A stretch of DNA of 64,000 bases from assembly GCF_019704555.1 (NCBI RefSeq), contig NZ_AP024745.1, positions 3,046,501-3,110,500 of the forward strand. Reading direction: 5' to 3'. Of this stretch, positions 17,053 to 25,896 are shown one piece after another; position 1 is the stretch's first letter, and each line of letters begins with the position of its first letter. The DNA is from Actinoplanes sp. L3-i22. Its GTDB lineage: Bacteria; Actinomycetota; Actinomycetes; Mycobacteriales; Micromonosporaceae. A model generated the notes under the pieces. The model was given only the letters and a program-made list of their open reading frames with translations. It was not told the DNA's origin and did not search any database. A program made the translations under genes and the position numbers.

Positions 17053-20043
17053 ATGTTCACGATCCTCTGGGGCGCCGTGCGTTCCCGGGCCGTTCAGGCC
17101 TGCACACTGCTCGTCCTCACCGCCTTCCCGGCCGCGGTGGCCGCGGCCGCGCCCTGGTTCGTGCTGACCGAGGCCGCGCGCAGCGCCGCGACCATCGCCG
17201 ACGCGACCCCGGCCGCCCAGCGCACCGTCGTCGTGCACTGGAACAGCGAGACCGGCGACGACCCGGCCCGGGCGGTCACCGCGTTCGGCGACGCGGTGCG
17301 GCGCACGCTGCCGATGCCCGGCGCGGACGGGGTGCTCGGGCTGGCCCGGCCGATGAGCGTCACCGACCGGGGCGGCGTGCCCGACCACATCAACGTCGAC
17401 TACCGCGACCGGTTCTGCGCGCACGTGTCCTTCTCGGCCGGTGGGTGCCCGGCCACGGCCGGCGACGCGGCGATCACCGCGCCGGTCGCCGAGCGGCTCG
17501 GCGTGCACCCCGGCGACCGGCTCGACGTACAGGCCACCACCGCCGCGCCGAAGATCCCGATGCGGGTGACCGGCGTCTACGCGATCACCGACCCGGCCGC
17601 CGGGTACTGGGCCGACGAGCTGTTCCGGGTGGGCAGCGGCCTCGATCCGATCTACACGGTCGCCGCGACGTTCACCGGCGCCCCGCTCGGCCAGCCGGTC
17701 TTCACCTGGTCGGCCGAGGTTCCCGCGCCGCTGCTGCGCGGCGACGACGGGTACGACCTGGGCGAGGCGATCTCGCGGGCCGGGCCCCTCGGCGAGATCA
17801 GCGACCCGACCGGGCCGCTGCGCGCCGACCTGGGCGGCGCCGGCGCGCGGCTGATGCGGGCGGTGCTGCTCGGCGCGGTCCCGGCGCTGCTGCTCGGGTG
17901 GTACGCGATCGCCCTGGCCGGCCGTTACACCGCGCGGGACCGGCGCCGCGACGCCGCACTGCTCAAACTGCGCGGCGGCGCCCCGCGACGCCTGCTCACC
18001 CTGCTCTCCGGGCAGCACGTGGCGCCGCTGCTGGCCGGCGGGCTGCTCGGGGCCGCCGCCGGGATGATCGCCGGCCGGCTGCTGTCCGGCCCGGGCACCC
18101 TGGTTGCGGCGGCCCTCTCGGTCGCGGCGGCGGCGGTGGTGGCGCTCGTCGCGATGGTCACGCTGGTGGCGGGCGATCTGCTGCTGATCCGTACGCCGGT
18201 GGTGGTCCTGCAGCGTGAGGTCCCGGCCGGCCGCAGCGGCCGGGCCGCCCTGCTGGCCGACGTCCTGCTCGTCGCGATCGCCGTCGCCGCGGCCTACCAG
18301 GCCCGGTCCGGCAGCCCCGACGCCGGGATCGGCGCGCTCGCCGCGATCGCGGTCGCCGTCGCGGTCGCCGTGCTGGTCGCCCGGCTGCTGATCCGCGCCG
18401 CCGACCGGGGCGGGTCGGTCGCGCTGCGCACCGGCCACCTGCGACTCGGCCTGACCGCCGCCCGGATGTCCCGGCTGGCCGGCCTGGACCGGGTGTTCGC
18501 GCTGCTCGCGATCGCGGTCGCGCTGCTGGTCACGACGTCCGGCGCGACCGCGGCGGACCGGGCGGCGCACACCCAGCGGGCCGAGTCCGAGCTGGGCGCG
18601 GCCCGGGTGCTGACGGTGGGCGCGAAGAACTGGACCGTGCTGCAGCACGCGGTCGCGACCGCCGACCCGCAGGGCCGGTACGCGCTGGCCGCCGCCGTCG
18701 ACCGCCAGGCGAACCCGCCGGTGCTCGCCGTGGACACCGCGCGGCTGGCGGCGGTCGGCTCCTGGCGCCCGGAGTACGGCCCGCGCCCGGCGGCGCCCGC
18801 GCCGATCGACCCGGCCCCGCCGGTCACCGGCCGCGAGCTGGTGCTGAAGGTCCGCAACGACCGCGGCGCGCCGGCCACCGTCGACGTGGTCCTGCAGAAC
18901 GAGAGCACCGGCGACCGGGTCCAGCTCACCTTCGCCCTGCGGCCGACCGGCGAGCAGACGATCACCGAGCCGGTGACCGGCTGCGCCGGCGGCTGCCGCC
19001 TGCTGCGCTGGCAGGTCCCCGGCCAGCTCGGGCCGGACGGCAAACCGCTGCCCCAGCCGATCGTGCTGCACTCGCTCGCCCAGCGCGGCCCGGACGCCGA
19101 GCTGCTCGGCGCGGACCGGCTGACCGACACGACCCGCTGGCGGACCGTCGCCGGCGCCGGCGGCCTGGAACTGTCCGGCAGCCACGACGGCCTGGCCGTC
19201 GGGCCGGCCCGGGGCGGATCCCGGTCGGAGAGCGACCGGCTGTTCGCCGTGGACACCGCGCTCCCGTTGCCGATGCTGCTGGCCGGCCCGGTCCCGGTGC
19301 CGTGGCGCTTCGGTGAGCCGGGCATCGCCGTGCCCGGCGCCGGCCAGATCCCGGCCCGGGTGACCGCCACGGTCGCGGTGCTGCCGGTGCTCGGCGCGAC
19401 CGGACTGCTGACCGACTTCGACGCGCTGCGCCGCAGCGCCGGCGAGGCCGACCCGACCGGCGTCACCCAGGTGTGGCTGACCGCCGACGCGCCCGCCGCG
19501 GTCGTCGACCGGCTCGAGGCGGCCGGACTGACCGTGCTCGCCGACGAGAGCGCCACCGGCCGGGCCGCCCGGACCCCGGGCCGGGGCACCGCGCCGGCCG
19601 GCCCGTTCACCGTGTTCTGCGCGGTGATCGCCCTGCTCACCGCGGCCGCCGCGGTCGCGGTCGCGGCCTCGGTCGACCGCGAGCCGCAGCGCGCCTCGGC
19701 GGCCGCCCTGCGGGTGCAGGGCGTGTCCGCCCGGACCCTCGCCGTGACCCGCTACCTCGGCCCGTTCGCGCTGGCCGGGGCCGCGGTGCTCGGGGGCGTG
19801 CTGGCCGCGTCGGTGGCCCGGCGGGTGGCCGGCGAGCCGGACTCGTTCTTCGCCGACGGGTGGCGGCTGCTGCCCCCGCCCGAGGTACTCGGCCGGTGGC
19901 CACTGCTCATCTCCGGTCTGGCCGCCATGCTTTGTCTGGCCGCTCTGGCCGCTCTGATCGGGGTGTCCGGCCGATCCGCTCCCTTCGGTGACACCGGTCG
20001 AACCCGTCGGCCCGATCGGGCGGGGGACCGATGCTCGCGTTGA
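17053..20043 (+). CDS. FtsX-like ABC permease, large two-core form
   Basis: 996 aa. One membrane span near the N-terminus, a large extracytoplasmic domain, and at least two blocks of FtsX-type spans (around residues 275-365 and 395-500), a second extracytoplasmic domain, and a final span block after residue 850. This is the architecture of MacB/LolC-like permeases that act on substrates outside the membrane. Cysteine pairs in the first (CAHVSFSAGGC) and second (CAGGC) exported domains are conserved in the downstream paralogue. The next gene starts 13 bp before this one ends, so they are coupled and probably form a heterodimer. No ATPase is encoded on either side. Substrate unknown. Confidence 0.85.
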   Translation: MFTILWGAVRSRAVQACTLLVLTAFPAAVAAAAPWFVLTEAARSAATIADATPAAQRTVVVHWNSETGDDPARAVTAFGDAVRRTLPMPGADGVLGLARPMSVTDRGGVPDHINVDYRDRFCAHVSFSAGGCPATAGDAAITAPVAERLGVHPGDRLDVQATTAAPKIPMRVTGVYAITDPAAGYWADELFRVGSGLDPIYTVAATFTGAPLGQPVFTWSAEVPAPLLRGDDGYDLGEAISRAGPLGEISDPTGPLRADLGGAGARLMRAVLLGAVPALLLGWYAIALAGRYTARDRRRDAALLKLRGGAPRRLLTLLSGQHVAPLLAGGLLGAAAGMIAGRLLSGPGTLVAAALSVAAAAVVALVAMVTLVAGDLLLIRTPVVVLQREVPAGRSGRAALLADVLLVAIAVAAAYQARSGSPDAGIGALAAIAVAVAVAVLVARLLIRAADRGGSVALRTGHLRLGLTAARMSRLAGLDRVFALLAIAVALLVTTSGATAADRAAHTQRAESELGAARVLTVGAKNWTVLQHAVATADPQGRYALAAAVDRQANPPVLAVDTARLAAVGSWRPEYGPRPAAPAPIDPAPPVTGRELVLKVRNDRGAPATVDVVLQNESTGDRVQLTFALRPTGEQTITEPVTGCAGGCRLLRWQVPGQLGPDGKPLPQPIVLHSLAQRGPDAELLGADRLTDTTRWRTVAGAGGLELSGSHDGLAVGPARGGSRSESDRLFAVDTALPLPMLLAGPVPVPWRFGEPGIAVPGAGQIPARVTATVAVLPVLGATGLLTDFDALRRSAGEADPTGVTQVWLTADAPAAVVDRLEAAGLTVLADESATGRAARTPGRGTAPAGPFTVFCAVIALLTAAAAVAVAASVDREPQRASAAALRVQGVSARTLAVTRYLGPFALAGAAVLGGVLAASVARRVAGEPDSFFADGWRLLPPPEVLGRWPLLISGLAAMLCLAALAALIGVSGRSAPFGDTGRTRRPDRAGDRCSR

Positions 20044-23000
20044 TCTTCACGATGGTCTGGGCACGACGCGGACCGGCCGTCGTGCTCGCCGTGCTCGCCG
20101 CGTTCGCGGTCGCGCCGGCCGTGGCCACGCCCGCCTACCTGCGCGCCACCGACCGGGTGGTGGCCGCCGGGCAGGTCGCCTACGCCGAACGGTCCGAACG
20201 GGAGATCAGCCTGCGGGTCACCGATCAGGACAGTCGCGGCCTCAGCGGCGGCGGCAGCTCGACCGGCGGGATCGACCTGGCCACCACCGGCGCCGGGCTC
20301 GCCGACCTGCCCGGGTTCCGGACCGCGTACGCCGCCGAGTTCCCGGCCATCGGCCTCGACCCGGACCTGCGGTTCCGCACCCGGCTGGTGCACCGGCAGG
20401 ACGTCTGCGCGCACCTGGCGATCGTCACCGGGCGGTGCCTGCTCGGCGAGGGCGACCTGGTGCTCGGGGAGCGGACCGCCGCGCGGTTCGGCCTGGCCGT
20501 GGGCCGGTCGGTGGACCTGACGTACGCGTACTTCAGCAACGACCCCGAGCAGATGTCGTACGTCGCCGACGGCGAACCCAAACGCTTCTTCCTCGCCGGC
20601 ATCTACCGGGTCGCCGACCCGGCCGACATGTACTGGGGCGAGCACGGCTACTTCACCTCGGAGGACGTGGGCGGCGAGAGCCGCCCCGGCGAGCCGGCCT
20701 TCACCGGGCTGACCACGCTCGACCTGATGGACCGCGGCAAGGCCGACCTCAGCGTCGACGGCTACGCCGGGCCCGGCGCCCTGGACGCCGACCGGCTGCC
20801 CGCGCTGCGCCAGGCCGTCGACCGGCTGCAGGGCGGCATCGCCGACGTCAGCACCGGCCTGGACGGCGGCACCGGCGCCGCCGGCCTGCAACTGCAGACC
20901 GGGATCCCGCGGCTGATGGCCCGCGTCGACGAGGGGCACGCCACCGCCCGCCGGATCGTGCCGGTGCCCGCGATCGCCCTGGTCATCCTCGCCTGCCTGG
21001 CCATCCTGCTGGCCGTCGCGGCCGGCGCCGAGACCCGCCGCCCGGAGACCGCGGTGATCGCCCTGCGCGGCGCCCGCCTGCCGCACCGCTGGTGGCTGGC
21101 GACCGGGGAGAGCCTGGTCGCCGTGCTGGCCGGCACGATCGCCGGCGCGCTGGCCGGCCAGCTCCTGGTCGACGCGGTGGTGGCGGTCCGCTGGCCCGGG
21201 GTCGGCGCCGACCCGCACCCCGACTCGCTGAAGTACGCGCCGCTGGCCGCCGCCGCCGCGATCCTGGCCGTGGTCCTCGCCCAGGGCGCGCCCATGCTGC
21301 GCCCGGTCAGCGAACTGCTGCGCCGCGCCCCGATGCCCGGCCGCTGGGCCGGCCTCACCCTGGACATCCTGGTCGCCGCGCTGGCGGCCGGCGCCGTGGC
21401 GCAGCTCGCCGTCGGCGGCGGCGACCTGATCGGCGTCGGCTCGGCGGCCCCCGCCCTGCTGATGCTCGCGCTCGCGCTGCTGGTGGCCCGGGCGCTGCGG
21501 CCGCTCGCCGCCCGCTCCGGGCACCGCGCGCTGGACCGCGGCCGGCTCGGGCCCGGGCTGACCTGGCTGCTGCTGTCCCGGCGGGCCGCGACCGGCCGGG
21601 TGTTCGCGCTGCTCGTGGCGGCGGTCGCGGTCAGCTCCTACATGATCGTGGCCGGCGACGTGGCGGCGCACGGCCGCCGGGTCGAGGCGGACCTGGGCAA
21701 CGGCGCCGACCGGGTGCTGACCGTCGGACCGGTCGGCCGGGCGCAGTTGCTCGCCGCCGTGCACCAGGTCGACCCGCACGGGACCTTCGCGATGGCGGCG
21801 GTCGAGATCCCGCAACATCCCGGCGAGCGGCCGGTGCTCGCGGTGGACTCCGAACGGTTGCCGGTCGTCGCGAACTGGCCGGGGGGAACGCCGTACCGGA
21901 AAGTGGTTGATCTTCTTCGGCCGAAGGCGCCGGAGCCGGTGGTGACCGCGCGGGACAAGACCTTCAGCCTGGACCTGAGCGCGGCGGGCTTCGCGCCGGG
22001 CCGGCAGGTCAGCGTGGCCGCGGTGCTGACGCCGGTCGACGGCAGCGGGCCGGACGTGCTGGCGCAGATGGGGGTGCCGCGCCCCGGGCGGCACACCTAC
22101 ACCTACCCGGCGCCGCAGTGCGAGCAGCGGGGCTGCCGGCTGAACGCGCTGCACATCACCGGGGCGAACTCGCTCGGCGTGCAGGGCGTGCTCACCCTGC
22201 ACGGCCTCGGCGGCACCGACCCGGCCGGATGGCGGGTCAGCCCGGGCGGCAAGCTCGCCGCCGGCGCGGACGGGCTGCGCATCGAGGTGACCGATATGGA
22301 CAGCGTCCCGGAAGGGGTGCTGGTGCAGCCCGCGGACACCCCGTGGCCGATCCCGGTGGTGGCGACCGGGACGTTCGTGCCGGGGGAGGTGACCGGGCTC
22401 GACTTCCGCCCGGCGCGGGTCGACGTGGCCGGGCGGCTGCCGGCCGTCCCACGCCTCGGCGGGCCGGCGGTGCTGATCGACCTGGAGTACGCCGACCGGG
22501 TCGCCACCGACGGCGCACCCACCGAGGCCGGGCAGGTCTGGCTGTCCGCGCGTGCCCCCGCCGACGTGGTCGACCGGCTCGGCGCCGCGGGTCTGACCGT
22601 CACCGGGGACGGGCGATCGGCGCAGCTCGCCGCGCGGCTCGCGCAGCAAGGGCCGGCTGTGGCGCTCGGCTACGCGGGGCTGGTCGCGATCCTGGTGGCG
22701 CTGCTTGCCGCCGGGGTGCTCGTGCTGACCGCGGCGGCCGGGCGGGAACGCCAGGCCGACGATCTTTCCGCGCTGCGTGGGCAGGGGTTGTCCCGGGCGG
22801 CGGCTCGGCGGGCGGCGGTCTGGTCGTATCCGGTGCTGGCGATCGGAGCTGTGCCGGTGGGGTTGGTGATCGCGTTTGTGGGGTGGGCGGCGACGGGGTG
22901 GGCGTTGCCGTTGGCCGGGCTGGAGCCGCCGCCGCTGCCGTTGCCGTCGTGGCCGGGAGTGATCAGGGTGGGGGTGGGGGTGGTGGGGCTGCTCGGGTTG

Positions 23001-23054
23001 CTTGGGGGGACGGCGTGGGTGGCTGGGCGGCGGACTCTGCGGAAGGTGTCCTGA
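20031..23054 (+). CDS. FtsX-like ABC permease, paralogue of the upstream gene
   Basis: 1007 aa, with the same order of membrane blocks and exported domains as the 996-aa protein upstream. Cysteine pairs CAHLAIVTGRC and CEQRGC match those of the partner. The ATG at 20031 lies inside the end of the upstream gene in another frame. The codon-by-codon likeness to the partner is moderate, so the duplication is old. The missing ATPase must be supplied from elsewhere or, less likely, the pair works without one. The last 100 codons use fewer rare GC-extreme codons and more GGG/TTG than the rest. Confidence 0.85.
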   Translation: MLALIFTMVWARRGPAVVLAVLAAFAVAPAVATPAYLRATDRVVAAGQVAYAERSEREISLRVTDQDSRGLSGGGSSTGGIDLATTGAGLADLPGFRTAYAAEFPAIGLDPDLRFRTRLVHRQDVCAHLAIVTGRCLLGEGDLVLGERTAARFGLAVGRSVDLTYAYFSNDPEQMSYVADGEPKRFFLAGIYRVADPADMYWGEHGYFTSEDVGGESRPGEPAFTGLTTLDLMDRGKADLSVDGYAGPGALDADRLPALRQAVDRLQGGIADVSTGLDGGTGAAGLQLQTGIPRLMARVDEGHATARRIVPVPAIALVILACLAILLAVAAGAETRRPETAVIALRGARLPHRWWLATGESLVAVLAGTIAGALAGQLLVDAVVAVRWPGVGADPHPDSLKYAPLAAAAAILAVVLAQGAPMLRPVSELLRRAPMPGRWAGLTLDILVAALAAGAVAQLAVGGGDLIGVGSAAPALLMLALALLVARALRPLAARSGHRALDRGRLGPGLTWLLLSRRAATGRVFALLVAAVAVSSYMIVAGDVAAHGRRVEADLGNGADRVLTVGPVGRAQLLAAVHQVDPHGTFAMAAVEIPQHPGERPVLAVDSERLPVVANWPGGTPYRKVVDLLRPKAPEPVVTARDKTFSLDLSAAGFAPGRQVSVAAVLTPVDGSGPDVLAQMGVPRPGRHTYTYPAPQCEQRGCRLNALHITGANSLGVQGVLTLHGLGGTDPAGWRVSPGGKLAAGADGLRIEVTDMDSVPEGVLVQPADTPWPIPVVATGTFVPGEVTGLDFRPARVDVAGRLPAVPRLGGPAVLIDLEYADRVATDGAPTEAGQVWLSARAPADVVDRLGAAGLTVTGDGRSAQLAARLAQQGPAVALGYAGLVAILVALLAAGVLVLTAAAGRERQADDLSALRGQGLSRAAARRAAVWSYPVLAIGAVPVGLVIAFVGWAATGWALPLAGLEPPPLPLPSWPGVIRVGVGVVGLLGLLGGTAWVAGRRTLRKVS

Positions 23055-23168
23055 GTGGGGTCGAGTGGTCCGTCGTTGAGGTTGGTTGCTGAGGCCCGGC
23101 ACTGAGGGCTGTCCCTGAGGGCTGTCGCTGAAGCCCGTCGCTGGGGGGCCGTTGCTGGGGGCCGTCAC

Positions 23169-23188
23169 TGGGGCCGGAGCAGGCCCCA
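23169..23188 (+). terminator. Hairpin after the FtsX-like pair
   Basis: TGGGGCC, loop GGAGCA, GGCCCCA: perfect 7-bp stem 115 bp after the stop at 23054. The stretch 23060-23170 before it consists of short degenerate CTGAGGGCTGTC-like repeats. Confidence 0.45.
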
Positions 23189-23253
23189 CCCACCAGGGGG
23201 CTGACCGCCCGGCGACCATTGTCCAGGATTTCTGCTGGATCACGTCGGTGGCC

Positions 23254-23279
23254 TGTGGACAAAGCGCTGCTGTGGACAA
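23254..23279 (-). promoter_or_regulatory. Pair of DnaA-box-like 9-mers
   Basis: Two perfect copies of TGTGGACAA (23254-23262 and 23271-23279), reverse complement of the actinobacterial DnaA box TTGTCCACA, spaced 17 bp start to start. A second pair in the opposite orientation and with the same spacing lies at 24318-24343. The downstream copy also contains TGGACA, which could serve as the -35 of the P1-peptidase promoter. Confidence 0.5.
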
Positions 23280-23297
23280 CGCGGCAGGGTGAGGACC

Positions 23298-23303
23298 TAG
23301 GCT
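23298..23303 (+). promoter_or_regulatory. Leaderless promoter -10 element (TAGGCT)
   Basis: TAGGCT ends 6 nt before the GTG at 23310; no Shine-Dalgarno precedes the gene. Confidence 0.6.
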
Positions 23304-23309
23304 GGCCTG

Positions 23310-24302
23310 GTGAAACACCCTCAGCCGCAATTGCTCTCCGCCCATGTCGGGAACTGGACCGGTGACGGGACCGGGGTCACCGTGATCCTGCCGCCGCCGG
23401 GGACGGTCGGGTCCGGGGAGGTCCGGGGCGGCGCTCCGGCCACCCGGGAGTTCGATCTCCTGCATCCGGTTCGGCTGGTGGATCGGGTCGATGCCGTGGT
23501 GCTCTCCGGTGGATCCGCGTTCGGGCTGGCCGCGGGGGACGGGGTGATGCGGCTGCTGCGGGAGCGGGGGCTCGGGTTTCCCACGGCGTTCGGGCCGGTC
23601 CCGATCGTCGTCGGGATGTCGATCTTCGACGAGTCGGTGGCGAATTTCCCGTCGGGTGCCGGGGCGCCTTTCCCGCCGGGCGCTGGGGTGCGTGACGGGG
23701 ATGTACCGGGCGCTGGGGCGGGTGAGGGCGATGCGTCGAGCGCCGGGGTGAGCGACAGTGATGCGCCGGGTTCGGCTGGGCCGCCTACCGCGGAGTCCGG
23801 TCGGGAGGCGGCTCTCGCTGCTCTGCGGGGCGACGAGTTCCGGACCGGTTCGGTCGGCGCCGGCACCGGTGCGCGTACCGGGAAGTGGCGCGGCCGGGTC
23901 GATCCCGGTGGCCTGGGCCGCGCGGACGGCATCGCCGGCCCGGCGCGGGTGGTCGCGCTGGCCGTGGTCAACGCCTGGGGTGACGTCCTCGGGGCGGAGG
24001 GCCGGCCGATCTTCGCCGCCGAGCCGGTCGAGCGTCCGGCCGGTGGGTTCGGCCGGGAGAACACCACGATCGCGGTCGTGCTGACCGATGCGAAGCTCAC
24101 CAAATCGGACTGCTATCTGCTCGCGCAGAGTGGCCACACCGGCTTTGCCCGGGCGCTGCATCCGGCGCACTCGCGCTATGACGGGGACGCGGTGGTCGCG
24201 CTGGCGACCGGGGAGGTGGCCGAGGAGGTTGATCTCGATCTGCTCCGCGCGGTCACCGCCGAGGTCATGGCCGAGGCGATCCGAGCTGCCGTAGCACAGT
24301 GA
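23310..24302 (+). CDS. P1 (DmpA/NylC-like) family peptidase with a tandem-repeat insert
   Basis: 330 aa. N-terminal-nucleophile amidohydrolase family that self-cleaves to activate. The expected scissile bond is Asn251-Thr252 in GRENTTIAVVLTDA, as in NylC where the freed Thr is the nucleophile. Conserved blocks GDGTGVTVILPP, VDAVVLSGGSAFGLAAGDGV and YDGDAVVALATGE are present. Between the two halves (about residues 115-165) lies a Gly/Ala/Asp/Ser-rich insert built from a 10-residue repeat; other family members have a short linker there. Start is a GTG with a leaderless promoter. Substrate, probably a short N-terminal peptide or an amide, is unknown. Confidence 0.88.
   Translation: MKHPQPQLLSAHVGNWTGDGTGVTVILPPPGTVGSGEVRGGAPATREFDLLHPVRLVDRVDAVVLSGGSAFGLAAGDGVMRLLRERGLGFPTAFGPVPIVVGMSIFDESVANFPSGAGAPFPPGAGVRDGDVPGAGAGEGDASSAGVSDSDAPGSAGPPTAESGREAALAALRGDEFRTGSVGAGTGARTGKWRGRVDPGGLGRADGIAGPARVVALAVVNAWGDVLGAEGRPIFAAEPVERPAGGFGRENTTIAVVLTDAKLTKSDCYLLAQSGHTGFARALHPAHSRYDGDAVVALATGEVAEEVDLDLLRAVTAEVMAEAIRAAVAQ
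23676..23765. repeat. In-frame 30-bp tandem repeat, three copies
   Basis: Units 23676-23705, 23706-23735 and 23736-23765 encode PGAGVRDGDV, PGAGAGEGDA and SSAGVSDSDA inside the P1 peptidase. Unit length is a multiple of three, so copy-number change would keep the frame. Confidence 0.85.
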
Positions 24303-24317
24303 GCGGGCCGTCGGGGG

Positions 24318-24343
24318 TTATCCACACCAGCGGTCTGTCCACA
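24318..24343 (+). promoter_or_regulatory. Second pair of DnaA-box-like 9-mers
   Basis: TTATCCACA (24318-24326, the classical DnaA box) and CTGTCCACA (24335-24343, one mismatch to the actinobacterial box), 17 bp start to start. Same spacing and opposite orientation to the pair at 23254-23279. Confidence 0.5.
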
Positions 24344-24467
24344 GGGGGCCGGCGCGATCTTCCGGGATTCCGCGAGACTGGCGGCCGAGTTCAGATCCCG
24401 AGCGCGGGCGGGGTGGGGGGCGTACCCCGGAAGGATTTTGGGTTTTTGGAGGTGTTATGACTGAGTG

Positions 24468-25487
24468 ATGCTGGTTGACTTCACCGCGCAGGTCAGTGCG
24501 TCCCCCGCCGAGGCGGAGGCGGCCGCTGTCTCGGCCGAGCAGGTCGGTTATGACGGGTTCGGGGCGGCGGAGACCCGGCACGACGTCTTCACCACGCTCG
24601 CCCTGGTGGCCCGGGCCACCGAGCGGATCTCGCTGCAGTCCGGGATCGCGGTGGCGTTCGCGCGGAATCCGATGAACGTTGCGGTGCTCGCCAACGATCT
24701 GCAGCTGATCTCCGAGGGGCGGTTCCGGCTGGGGCTCGGTTCGCAGGTCAAGCCGCATATCGAGCGGCGGTTCTCGATGCCGTGGAGCCGGCCGGCGGCG
24801 CGGATGGAGGAGTTCGTCGCGGCGCTGCGGGCGATCTGGCACGCCTGGGCGACCGGGGAGCGGCTGATGTTCCGCGGTGAGTTCTACAAGCACACGCTGA
24901 TGACCGAGTTCTTCGACCCGGGGCCGAACCCGCACGGCAATCCGCCGGTGGAGCTGGCCGCGGTCGGCGAGCTGATGACGGCGGTGGCCGGCCGGGTCGC
25001 GGACGGGCTGCTGGTGCACCCGCTGACCAGCGTGCCGTACCTGCGGGAGCGGATCCTCCCGGCGCTGCGGGAGGCGCGCGGTGGCTCGCTCGACGGCTTC
25101 AACCTGGGGCTGTCCGCCATGGTCGTGCTCGGCACGGACGAGGAGCGGCGGGCGACGGCCGAGGAGGCGGTGCGCCGGCAGATCGCGTTCTACGCGTCGA
25201 CGCCGTCGTACCGGGCGGTGCTCGACGTGCACGGCTGGGGCGAGCTGGCCGACCGGCTGAACGTGCTGTCCCGGCGGCAGGACTGGGCCGCGATGACCGC
25301 CGAGATCACCGACGAGGTGCTCGACGCGTTCGCGGTGGCGGGCGATCCGGTCGCGGTCGCCGAAAAACTCAAGACCCGATTCGGTACGGACATCGACCGC
25401 ATCTCGTTGTACACGCCGTACGACGCGGACCGCTACCAGCTGGCAGCGGTCCGCAGCGCACTACGCAGTGACCAGCGCACCGACTAG
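24468..25487 (+). CDS. LLM-class F420-dependent oxidoreductase
   Basis: 339 aa, luciferase-like TIM barrel. Diagnostic stretches are AEQVGYDGFGAAETRHDVFTTLALVARATERI, LISEGRFRLGLGSQVKPHIERRF and the C-terminal DADRYQ. It resembles a F420-dependent subfamily common in mycobacteria and other actinobacteria; the substrate is unknown. Start is ambiguous: GGAGGT (24448-24453) lies 14 nt before the ATG at 24468 and 11 nt before an in-frame GTG at 24465. Closer to the ribosome site is a four-codon frame ATG-ACT-GAG-TGA (24457-24468) whose stop overlaps the ATG. The gene converges with the DUF427 gene, overlapping it by 4 bp. Confidence 0.87.
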   Translation: MLVDFTAQVSASPAEAEAAAVSAEQVGYDGFGAAETRHDVFTTLALVARATERISLQSGIAVAFARNPMNVAVLANDLQLISEGRFRLGLGSQVKPHIERRFSMPWSRPAARMEEFVAALRAIWHAWATGERLMFRGEFYKHTLMTEFFDPGPNPHGNPPVELAAVGELMTAVAGRVADGLLVHPLTSVPYLRERILPALREARGGSLDGFNLGLSAMVVLGTDEERRATAEEAVRRQIAFYASTPSYRAVLDVHGWGELADRLNVLSRRQDWAAMTAEITDEVLDAFAVAGDPVAVAEKLKTRFGTDIDRISLYTPYDADRYQLAAVRSALRSDQRTD

Positions 25488-25858
25488 CCGATCGTGATGC
25501 TCTCCACCCGGTCCGGGTAGAACGCGACGTGGTCCTTGATCTGGGCGACCGCGTCGTAGGGCGCCGTGTACTCCCAGATCGCGTCGACGACCGTGTCGCC
25601 GTCGACGGTGATCGAGTAGTAGCCGGCGTCGCCCTTGTACGGGCAGTAGGTCTGCGTGCCGGTGCGCTCCAGCAGCGTCCGGTCGACGTCGGCGAGCGGC
25701 ACGTACTGCACCGCCGGGTACGTCGACTCGTGCAGGCTGAGCGCGTTGTTCGTGTCCGCCACCACCTTGCCGGCGACGGTCACCACGACCCGCTCGCCGG
25801 TCGGGGTGACGGTGATGGGGTGATCGGGTCCGGGCTGCAATCGGGGCTTCTCGGTCAT
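25484..25858 (-). CDS. DUF427 domain protein
   Basis: 124 aa, single DUF427 domain. Typical family residues are TYPAVQYVPLADVD, TYCPYKGDAGYYSI and AIWEYTAPYDAVAQIKDHVAFYPDRV, the last ending in the usual FYPDRV motif. Cytoplasmic; biochemical role unknown in general. GGAGGC lies 7 nt before the ATG. It is divergent from the YbaK-type gene at 25897 and converges on the LLM gene at 24468. Confidence 0.92.
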   Translation of the reverse strand: MTEKPRLQPGPDHPITVTPTGERVVVTVAGKVVADTNNALSLHESTYPAVQYVPLADVDRTLLERTGTQTYCPYKGDAGYYSITVDGDTVVDAIWEYTAPYDAVAQIKDHVAFYPDRVESITIG

Positions 25859-25884
25859 TGTCCCGCCTCCTGATTTCTACGGAC

Positions 25885-25890
25885 TAGGGT
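25885..25890 (+). promoter_or_regulatory. Leaderless promoter -10 element (TAGGGT)
   Basis: TAGGGT ends 6 nt before the GTG at 25897; no ribosome site is present. Confidence 0.6.
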
Positions 25891-25896
25891 GGCGCC

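Noticed and set aside
19752..24170. Very long open frame (about 1470 codons) on the minus strand
   Set aside because: It runs antisense to the FtsX-like and P1-peptidase genes, has Arg/Gln/Pro/His-rich composition and no domain. It is a product of high GC content.
23254..24343. Replication origin
   Set aside because: DnaA-box-like sites are present, but there is no dnaA, dnaN, AT-rich unwinding region or dense box cluster.
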